Source: CAZKUR01 sp964556005 (GTDB taxonomy: Bacteria; Bacteroidota; Ignavibacteria; Ignavibacteriales; Ignavibacteriaceae). From it: 22,946 bases of DNA. This document shows, piece by piece, positions 17,103-22,946 of the stretch (position 1 is its first letter; the number at the start of each line of letters is the position of its first letter). The notes beneath the pieces are model-generated. The model was not told where the DNA came from. It saw nothing but the letters and a program-made list of their open reading frames with translations, and made no database searches. A program made the position numbers and the translations under genes. The stretch spans positions 1-22,946 of the forward strand of contig CAZKUR010000061.1 in assembly GCA_964556005.1 (NCBI GenBank), written 5' to 3'.

Positions 17103-17130
17103 AAAAAAAACTCCCGGAGAAAACCGGAAG
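17103..17130 (-). terminator. Terminator of the DGPF/YCII gene
   Basis: On the - strand, CTTCCGG (17130-17124), a 6-nt loop and CCGGGAG (17117-17111) form a 7-bp stem with one G-U pair, followed by eight T (17110-17103). It lies 24 bp after the DGPF gene's stop. Its T-run touches the dead start codon of the sigma pseudogene, so the two are not expected to share a transcript. Confidence 0.85.
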
Positions 17131-17153
17131 TTAATTTAAAATATTTTTATGTT

Positions 17154-17495
17154 TTATAATTGATCTATCTCTCTAACTTCTACATTTCCACCGGATGCCA
17201 AAACCGGGCATCCTTTCGCAATTTCAACCGCTTCCTCATAAGAATCAACTTTAATAATTGAATATCCCCCGATTGATTCTTTAATTTCGGTGTATGGTCC
17301 ATCGGTTACAATATTATTTGACTTTACGACTTTACCGCTTGAAGATAAACGGTTTCCTCGATTCGACAATTTATTTTGGGCAGCAATACCGCCGATCCAA
17401 TCCATCCATTTTTTTGTACTCGCCTGCATTTCTTCCGGAGAAAATTCCGGCATAGCTTTGAAATCATTTCTGAATATTAAAAGTAACTCTTTCAT
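17154..17495 (-). CDS. DGPF-domain (YCII-related) protein
   Basis: This 113-residue cytoplasmic protein is a single YCII/DGPF domain with a dimeric alpha-beta barrel fold. The diagnostic segment is 'DGPYTEIKESIGGYSIIKV' (residues 65-83), followed by 'EEAVEIAKGCPVL'. Its biochemical role is not settled in the family. DGPF proteins are commonly encoded next to ECF42 sigma factors, and that partner is present here only as a wreck, so this protein may now act without it. The start is supported by GGAAGAGGAT just upstream. A plausible -10 box, TATAAT on the - strand, lies at 17536-17531, without a clear -35. Its own terminator follows. Confidence 0.9.
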   Translation of the reverse strand: MKELLLIFRNDFKAMPEFSPEEMQASTKKWMDWIGGIAAQNKLSNRGNRLSSSGKVVKSNNIVTDGPYTEIKESIGGYSIIKVDSYEEAVEIAKGCPVLASGGNVEVREIDQL

Positions 17496-17569
17496 CTTAA
17501 TCCTCTTCCTTCATGGTATTAAATATTTGAATTATACTTTTATAACAAACCCACAGGAATTGGATATGA

Positions 17570-18475
17570 TTAAAAATTAAACTTGACTCCGGTTAATTGT
17601 TCGGAAACATCCCAAAGCTTACGGGCAATGTTTTCATCGTGCGATAATTTATTCGATTCTACTTTTGCAGGATAGCCTCTCAATTCCTGCCAGCCGGATG
17701 GTCCATAATAATCTCCGGTTTTTACATCAGGAGCTACGGCCGCATATAAAGTCGGAAGTGCACCCATCGATTGTTTCTGAGCAAATAGAGGATTGAAAAT
17801 AGATGAAACTTTACTATACCTCTGCAAATTCGTAGCCGTCCATCCCGGGTGAGCCGCTACGGCAATAGTTTTCGAATTTCCTTTTTCCAATTTTCTCTTT
17901 AGTTCGTAAGTAAAATACAAGTTTGCTATTTTACTGTCGCCGTATGCCCGCCAAGGTTTATATACTCTTTTTTCCCAATTCAGATCATCAAAATTTATTT
18001 TTCCGGCTTTATGTGCACCGCTGGAGACATTTACAATACGAGAATTTTCAGTGTTTATTATTAAATCAATCAATAGTCCCGTTAATGCAAAATGCCCTAA
18101 ATGATTTGTACCGAACTGCAGTTCGAAACCGTCTTTTGTTTTTGAATAAGGCGGTACCATAACACCTGCATTATTAATAAGCAGATCAAGCTTGGAATAT
18201 TTTTCTTTGAATATTTCCGCAAACCGTCGAACCGAATTAAGATCCGAAAGATCAAGTTCGAGAACATTCACATTTGCATCTTTATTTTCGGTTTTTATCT
18301 TATTTAATGCTGCGTTTCCTTTAGATAAATTTCTAACCGCCAAAATAACCTCTGCATTTTTAAGAGCAATAGCTCTAACAGTTTCAAATCCGATTCCACT
18401 GTTAGATCCGGTTACAATTACAGTTGTTCCTTTTTTATCAGGAATATTTTCCATATCCCACTTATTATTGTCCAT
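17570..18475 (-). CDS. Short-chain dehydrogenase/reductase, retinol-dehydrogenase-like
   Basis: This 301-residue oxidoreductase has a Rossmann fold. The cofactor motif TGSNSGIG lies at 22-29, and an Arg at 48 ('AVRN') suggests NADP(H) preference. NNAG lies at 101-104. The catalytic Ser is in 'NVSSGAHKAG' (Ser152), and Tyr178 and Lys182 form the 'YGDSK' pair. The 'DLLINNAGVMVPPYSKTKDGF' wording and the length place it with the RDH/WWOX-like group rather than FabG. The natural substrate is unknown. A purine-rich AAGGAAGAG precedes the ATG. A related gene lies 254 bp upstream, on the same strand. The two are similar in plan but far from identical, so an old duplication or independent recruitment is possible. 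Confidence 0.92.
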   Translation of the reverse strand: MDNNKWDMENIPDKKGTTVIVTGSNSGIGFETVRAIALKNAEVILAVRNLSKGNAALNKIKTENKDANVNVLELDLSDLNSVRRFAEIFKEKYSKLDLLINNAGVMVPPYSKTKDGFELQFGTNHLGHFALTGLLIDLIINTENSRIVNVSSGAHKAGKINFDDLNWEKRVYKPWRAYGDSKIANLYFTYELKRKLEKGNSKTIAVAAHPGWTATNLQRYSKVSSIFNPLFAQKQSMGALPTLYAAVAPDVKTGDYYGPSGWQELRGYPAKVESNKLSHDENIARKLWDVSEQLTGVKFNF

Positions 18476-18676
18476 TGCTTCTCTTCCTTTTAATAAATAT
18501 AATTTGGTCTCTTAAATATCTCAAACATCTAACATGTAAGATTAAATAGATTGAAAAATTAATTAAATGGAGCCATGTGGCAAGTAAAATGGAACACGTA
18601 AGAATTTCGCAAATTATTTTGTGTCCATTACCAATAGTGATAACGCTATCATGAAAATCGATCGTCAAGAATTCAA

Positions 18677-18730
18677 TATCGAGAATTGAGTATCCAGTAT
18701 CGAGAATCCCGGCATCAAACTTCGAGAATT
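18677..18730 (+). repeat. Short tandem intergenic repeat, copy 2 of the TATCGAGAAT family
   Basis: The ten-base unit TATCGAGAAT begins at 18677 and 18698. A variant, CTTCGAGAAT, begins at 18720, giving a period of 21-22 bp. The part CCGGCATCAAACTTCGA (18710-18726) resembles the hairpin at 14131-14147. The array ends exactly at the stop codon of the dehydrogenase gene on the - strand. The rest of the gap between the two dehydrogenases (18476-18676) shows nothing further. A 67-codon ORF across it has no coding character. Confidence 0.65.
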
Positions 18731-19548
18731 CATAATTTCAGTTGTGTTAACTCAAGACTCAATTCCCACAACCTTTTTCGTGCCTTCTCATCGTAAGCCT
18801 GCGAATTTGCTCTCGCTTCGGTTTTTACATTAAAATATTTACCAGTTGTATCTTTCAAGGATTCTGAAGTTGCAAAGAACACTTCCGCCTCCGCACCGCT
18901 TTCCGGTTCTCCCCACGGATTTATGTTTGATCGTCGTACCATGTTTGTATTCAAATATGTTCCGGGATGTAAAGCATTCACAGTTATGTTATCATTTTTT
19001 AATTGATCAGCTAAATCAATTGTAAACATAATAAGTGCAAGCTTGCTCTGGCAGTATGCTTGAACTGCATCAAATTTTTTTTCGAGCATTACATCATCCA
19101 AATTGATTGGACTTTGACCAGCGGAGCTTACGTTTACGATTCTTGAAGGAGCAACCTTTTTTAAGGCTGGCAATAATAAATGTGTTAATAAAAAGGGTGC
19201 AAGATAATTTACTGCAAAGCGAAGTTCATATCCGTCTTTGCTTTTTTTCTCATCGGCAAACCCGGCACCGGCATTATTTATTAATACATCGATTCCAGAA
19301 AATTTGCCTTTTACTTTATTCGCTAATTTTCGAACTTCATTCAAAGAGGATAAGTCAGCTTTAAATCCTTCAATTTTTTTATTACCGGATTTTAATTTTA
19401 ATTCTTCAACAACATTATTTACTTTTTCTTTATTTCTTCCGTGCACTAAAACATTTGCATTTTGTTTCGCAAGCTGCAGTGCGGCTAATTTTCCGATACC
19501 GTCTGTTGAACCGGTAATTAAGAAAGTTTGTTCGTTTATCGGCTTCAT
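18730..19548 (-). CDS. Short-chain dehydrogenase/reductase, retinol-dehydrogenase-like
   Basis: This 272-residue oxidoreductase is of the same broad type as its downstream neighbour. The cofactor motif TGSTDGIG lies at 12-19, and 'VHGRNKEK' (Arg38) points to NADP(H). NNAG lies at 91-94. The catalytic Ser is in 'NVSSAGQ' (Ser142), with Tyr165 and Lys169 in 'YCQSK'. The C-terminus 'YFNVKTEARANSQAYDEKAR' is the loop-and-helix end typical of this group. The substrate is unknown. No clear Shine-Dalgarno sequence is visible. The gene is divergent from the isocitrate dehydrogenase gene, with a 132-bp AT-rich gap that should carry both promoters. Confidence 0.92.
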   Translation of the reverse strand: MKPINEQTFLITGSTDGIGKLAALQLAKQNANVLVHGRNKEKVNNVVEELKLKSGNKKIEGFKADLSSLNEVRKLANKVKGKFSGIDVLINNAGAGFADEKKSKDGYELRFAVNYLAPFLLTHLLLPALKKVAPSRIVNVSSAGQSPINLDDVMLEKKFDAVQAYCQSKLALIMFTIDLADQLKNDNITVNALHPGTYLNTNMVRRSNINPWGEPESGAEAEVFFATSESLKDTTGKYFNVKTEARANSQAYDEKARKRLWELSLELTQLKL

Positions 19549-19680
19549 AGTTTGCTCAATATCTATTTTTAGAAGGATGGAATCGTTTATATTCTTTAAT
19601 AATTATCAAAGATTCAGTATTTTTAAAATCGCTTTAGAAATTTATAACATAGTTATCGAAAATTTAAGTGGGAAAAATAA

Positions 19681-21906
19681 ATGAAAACAAAAATCACATG
19701 GACCAAAATTGATGAGGCCCCGGCTTTAGCATCTTATAGTTTATTGCCAATCGTAAAATCCTTTATAAAAGGTACAGGAATTGAAATTGAGTTAAAAGAT
19801 ATATCACTTGCAGGAAGAATAATTGCGAACTTCCCGGATAATCTAACTGAAGAACAAAAAATCCCGGATTATTTAACTGAACTTGGTGAACTTACCCAAA
19901 AACCGGAAGCCAACATAATTAAACTTCCGAACATTAGTGCATCTATTCCGCAGCTTCATGCGGCAATAAAAGAATTACAGGGAAAAGGTTATAAAATTCC
20001 CGATTATCCCGACGAACCGAAAAACGATGAAGAAGCTACACTTAAAACAAGATTTGCAAAAGTGCTTGGCTCTGCGGTTAACCCGGTAATTAGAGAAGGT
20101 AATTCAGACAGACGTGCCGCAGCCTCTGTAAAAAAATTCGCTAAAAAAAATCCTCATAAAATGATGAAACCCTGGCCGGAATCCGGCTCTAAGACACGCG
20201 TGGCACATATGAACCAAAAGGATTTTTACGGTTCCGAAAAATCTCTAACACTCGACAAAGAGGATACGGTTAGAATTGAGTACGTCGACCCTAAAGGAAA
20301 TGTTACCGTTCTGAAAGAAAAGCTCAATCTGCTTAATGGCGAAGTGATAGATGCCGCCGTAATGAATGTTAAAGAACTACGAAAATTTTATGCAGAACAG
20401 ATTGAAGAAGCTAAAAAAGACGGCGTGCTTCTTTCGCTTCATCTTAAAGCTACAATGATGAAAATTTCCGACCCGATAATGTTCGGTCATGCTGTTTCAG
20501 TTTATTATAAAGATGCACTTGAAAAACATGCGGAAGTTCTTAAAGGAATCGGCGCAAATGTTAATTACGGGCTTATGGACATTCTCGAAAAATTAAAGAA
20601 GCTTCCCGATGAAAAAAGAAAAGAAATTGAAGCCGACATAAATAAAGTTTATGAAAGCAGGCCTCAGCTTGCGATCGTGGATTCGAGAATCGGGAAAACA
20701 AATCTTCACGTTCCTAATGATATTATTGTCGATGCATCGATGCCGAATGTAGTTCGCGACGGCGGAAAAATGTGGAACCTTAAAGATGAACTTCAGGATT
20801 GTATTGCCATGATCCCGGATCGCTGTTACGCTACTATGTACGGTCAGATTATTGAAGACGCAAAAGCAAAAGGACAATTTGATCCTACAACAATGGGAGC
20901 TGTTTCCAATGTAGGATTGATGGCAAAGAAAGCTGAAGAATACGGTTCACATGATAAGACTTTTGAGGCTAAAGGCAATGGAATCATTCGCGTGGTTAAT
21001 TCCGAAGGGAAAACTTTGCTGGAGCAGCAAGTTGAAACCGGTGATATCTTTAGAATGTGCCAGGCAAAAGATGAACCTATCAGAGACTGGATAAAACTTG
21101 CTGTAAACAGGGCAAGAGCTACCTCTTCTCCTGCAATTTTCTGGCTTGATGAAAAAAGAGGTCATGACAGAGAAATTATTGCAAAAGTTAAAAAGTATCT
21201 ACCGGAATACAATACCGAAGAACTTGAGATAAAAATTCTTGAACCAGTAGAAGCGATGAAGTATACTCTTGAAAGGACAAGAAAAGGATTGGACACAATT
21301 TCAGTTACCGGTAATGTACTTCGTGATTACCTTACAGACTTATTCCCTATTCTTGAACTAGGTACAAGTGCAAGAATGCTTTCAATAGTTCCCCTGTTAA
21401 AAGGAGGCGGATTATTTGAAACCGGTGCCGGTGGTTCTGCTCCTAAGCATGTCCAGCAGTTGGTAAAAGAAAATCATTTAAGGTGGGATTCGCTTGGAGA
21501 ATATTGTGCGCTGGTTCCTTCACTGGAAATGATTGCAGATAAAACAGGAAATGCCAAAGCAAAAATTTTAGCGGAAGGACTCGATACCGCAGTAGGAAAA
21601 TATCTTGAAAACGGAAAAATGCCTTCGCGTAAAGCAAATGAAATAGATAACCGGGGAAGTTCGTTCTATCTTGCAATGTACTGGGCCCAGGCATTAGCCG
21701 AACAGGACAAAGATAAGGAAATGAAAGAACGGTTCTTAAAAATTCATAAAGAACTGAAAGCAAACGAAGATAAAATTGCAAACGATTTGATTTCAGTACA
21801 GGGAAAACCGGTTGACTTAGGTGGATATTATATACCTGATGAAAAGAAAGTTACAGAAATTATGCGTCCGAGTTCAACTTTCAATAAAATAATTGATCAG
21901 ATGTAA
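19681..21906 (+). CDS. icd: Monomeric NADP-dependent isocitrate dehydrogenase
   Basis: This 741-residue enzyme matches the length of the monomeric IDH family (about 740). It converts isocitrate to 2-oxoglutarate and CO2 with NADP and can run in reverse where a reductive TCA cycle operates. The N-terminus 'TWTKIDEAPALASYSLLPIV' is characteristic. The substrate-binding 'NSDRRAA' lies at 141-147, with Arg145 at the known isocitrate-binding position. 'LHLKATMMKISDPI' carries Lys256, next to the catalytic Lys of known members. 'RCYATMYGQIIEDAK' carries the catalytic Tyr region. 'FETGAGGSAPKHVQQ' is the conserved glycine-rich segment involved in cofactor binding. No frame damage is seen. The start has only a weak GTGGG upstream. 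It is a single-gene unit with its own terminator, in the cytoplasm, and is unrelated in sequence to the common dimeric IDH. Confidence 0.97.
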   Translation: MKTKITWTKIDEAPALASYSLLPIVKSFIKGTGIEIELKDISLAGRIIANFPDNLTEEQKIPDYLTELGELTQKPEANIIKLPNISASIPQLHAAIKELQGKGYKIPDYPDEPKNDEEATLKTRFAKVLGSAVNPVIREGNSDRRAAASVKKFAKKNPHKMMKPWPESGSKTRVAHMNQKDFYGSEKSLTLDKEDTVRIEYVDPKGNVTVLKEKLNLLNGEVIDAAVMNVKELRKFYAEQIEEAKKDGVLLSLHLKATMMKISDPIMFGHAVSVYYKDALEKHAEVLKGIGANVNYGLMDILEKLKKLPDEKRKEIEADINKVYESRPQLAIVDSRIGKTNLHVPNDIIVDASMPNVVRDGGKMWNLKDELQDCIAMIPDRCYATMYGQIIEDAKAKGQFDPTTMGAVSNVGLMAKKAEEYGSHDKTFEAKGNGIIRVVNSEGKTLLEQQVETGDIFRMCQAKDEPIRDWIKLAVNRARATSSPAIFWLDEKRGHDREIIAKVKKYLPEYNTEELEIKILEPVEAMKYTLERTRKGLDTISVTGNVLRDYLTDLFPILELGTSARMLSIVPLLKGGGLFETGAGGSAPKHVQQLVKENHLRWDSLGEYCALVPSLEMIADKTGNAKAKILAEGLDTAVGKYLENGKMPSRKANEIDNRGSSFYLAMYWAQALAEQDKDKEMKERFLKIHKELKANEDKIANDLISVQGKPVDLGGYYIPDEKKVTEIMRPSSTFNKIIDQM

Positions 21907-21941
21907 TTTTAAATTTTAATTTAAGGTTACATTTATTTTTT

Positions 21942-21973
21942 AACGGATAGGGATTATGTTCCTATCCGTTTTT
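21942..21973 (+). terminator. Rho-independent terminator after isocitrate dehydrogenase
   Basis: AACGGATAGG (21942-21951) pairs perfectly with CCTATCCGTT (21961-21970) around a 9-nt loop, and T continues to 21973. It lies 35 bp after the stop. On the other strand the stem is followed by A, so it serves the + strand only. The converging FabG-like gene ends just beyond it. Confidence 0.85.
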
Positions 21974-21989
21974 CATTTTAAATAAAACT

Positions 21990-22730
21990 TTATCCCGAAG
22001 GATAAATCCCACCGTTAACATTAATAGTCTGATTAGTAATATACCCGTTTTTAATAATCATAATTACCGATTGTGCAATTTCATCGGCAGTACCAAACCT
22101 GCCGACAGGTACTATTTCGGGATTAACATTTTTTAATTCATTAAGCATGTCTGTTTCAATTAATGCAGGAGCAATTGCATTAACGGTAATGCCCTCCTTT
22201 GCCAAACTTGAAGCATAATAATGCATCATTCCGATTTGTCCGGCTTTGGATGCTGCATAGTGCAAACCGACTGCGCCGCCTATTTGTGCGGCTGTTGATG
22301 ATATCATCACAATTCGTCCCCACTTATTTTTACGCATGTTCGGCAGAACAGCCTGAGTTACAAGAAAATTTGATTTAAGGTTTACCCTTATGATTTCATC
22401 AAAATCTTTTTCCGTAGTTTCTTCTATTTTATGACGAATTGCTATTCCGGCATTATTAATAAGTATGCTTATGTTTCCCAATTCTTTTTCTATCGTTGCA
22501 ATCATATTATTTATTGAAACAGGATCGGAAACATCTGCCTGCACTGCAATTGCTTTTGCTTCACTATCGACAATTAATTTACAGACCGCGTCGGCATCTT
22601 CTTTTTTGTTATGAAAATTAACCGCAATATGAATTCCTTCATCAGCCAACGCCAATGCTATTGCTTTCCCGATACCGCGGCTTGCACCTGTAACTAAAGC
22701 AATTTTATTTTTTAGATTTTCATTATTCAT
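21990..22730 (-). CDS. FabG-like short-chain reductase (3-oxoacyl-ACP reductase type)
   Basis: This is a 246-residue classical short-chain dehydrogenase. The cofactor motif TGASRGIG lies at 14-21 and NNAG at 92-95. Asn117 ('VNLKSN'), Ser145 ('MISSTAAQ'), Tyr158 and Lys162 ('YAASK') complete the tetrad. 'INVNGGIYPSG' is the usual C-terminal ending of FabG relatives. FabG reduces 3-oxoacyl-ACP with NADPH in fatty acid synthesis, but paralogues with other substrates are common. No acyl carrier protein or other fab gene is near, so the exact role is open and I give no symbol. No Shine-Dalgarno sequence is seen before the ATG. It converges on the isocitrate dehydrogenase gene. Confidence 0.9.
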   Translation of the reverse strand: MNNENLKNKIALVTGASRGIGKAIALALADEGIHIAVNFHNKKEDADAVCKLIVDSEAKAIAVQADVSDPVSINNMIATIEKELGNISILINNAGIAIRHKIEETTEKDFDEIIRVNLKSNFLVTQAVLPNMRKNKWGRIVMISSTAAQIGGAVGLHYAASKAGQIGMMHYYASSLAKEGITVNAIAPALIETDMLNELKNVNPEIVPVGRFGTADEIAQSVIMIIKNGYITNQTINVNGGIYPSG

Positions 22731-22819
22731 TAAATGTGTAAATATTTTTTTAACAAAGTTAACTTTACTAATAAAGAGTCAACGCTGCAAATAAGCGTGG
22801 GTGACCCAAAAGTAATCTC

Positions 22820-22933
22820 GTCATCACGAGCGGAGCGAAGTGATCTCACTTTTGATATAAAATCGAAAGATTGTCCGCCTAAGGGTGAGATCTCGCCAAA
22901 GCGGGCTTCACTCGAAGATTCATTCGCAATGAC
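22820..22933. repeat. Large imperfect inverted-repeat intergenic element
   Basis: The element begins GTCATCACGAGCGGAGCGAA and ends (reverse strand) GTCATTGCGAATGAATCTTC. The two outer arms match in plan, and 'GATCTCAC' (22843-22850) answers 'GTGAGATC' (22885-22892) inside. The wording 'GTCATTGCGAGCGAAGCGAAGCAATCTC' in degenerate form is a widespread kind of palindromic intergenic repeat in several bacterial phyla. A T-rich run follows at 22934-22946. It contains no ORF. It may be a non-autonomous mobile repeat or a folded untranslated region. Confidence 0.65.
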
Positions 22934-22946
22934 TTTTTTCTTCTTT

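Noticed and set aside
17497..17514. Five-codon ORF (ATG...TAA) just before the DGPF gene
   Set aside because: It consists of the purine-rich ribosome binding site itself. It has no Shine-Dalgarno sequence of its own and is most likely chance.
18465..18668. 67-codon - strand ORF between the two dehydrogenases
   Set aside because: It overlaps the start of the next gene, has no ribosome binding site and no recognisable family.
18677..18730. CRISPR array
   Set aside because: The unit is only ten bases with a 21-22 bp period, there are three imperfect copies, and no cas gene is in the window.

Overview
The window looks like chromosomal DNA of an Ignavibacteria/Chlorobiota-type bacterium (Bacteroidetes-Chlorobi group). 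The strongest clue is the C-terminal domain of the first gene, a type-A type IX secretion (T9SS) sorting domain with the 'LEQNYPDPFNPST...YSIP' wording typical of Ignavibacteria. A PorV/PorQ-like outer membrane protein, AT-rich non-coding DNA and A/T-ending codons agree with this. No phage, insertion sequence, CRISPR array, tRNA or rRNA gene was seen.

Layout. (1) 1-2715, + strand: a terminator from a gene left of the window, a secreted Asp-box beta-propeller with a T9SS tail, and a secreted transglutaminase-like protein. (2) 2755-4101, - strand: a YgjV-like membrane domain fused to an acetyltransferase-like domain, and a small cupin. (3) 4102-4661: a long non-coding gap holding a strong + strand terminator with no gene in front of it. 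(4) 4662-8163: two overlapping half-transporters forming a heterodimeric ABC exporter with one degenerate and one intact ATP site. (5) 8263-9939: a PorV-like outer membrane protein with an extra C-terminal barrel-like domain. (6) 16292 down to 9972, - strand: a complete efflux locus read as TetR regulator, TolC-like outer membrane channel, membrane-fusion lipoprotein and RND pump. A near-identical 17-bp operator-like sequence lies in the regulator's promoter and again in front of the TolC gene. (7) 17495 down to 16307, - strand: an intact DGPF/YCII protein followed by the wreck of its usual partner, an ECF42-type sigma factor. (8) 19548 down to 17570: two related short-chain dehydrogenases. 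(9) 19681-21906: a monomeric NADP-dependent isocitrate dehydrogenase with its own terminator. (10) 22730 down to 21990: a FabG-like reductase. A palindromic intergenic repeat fills the right edge.

The best functional reading is an envelope and efflux neighbourhood: secreted and outer membrane proteins, an ABC exporter, and a self-regulated tripartite pump. General metabolic genes are scattered around it. I see no clear new multi-gene system. The best leads are the orphan terminator with a possible small RNA, the paired TetR operators, the decaying ECF42 locus, and two unusual domain fusions.
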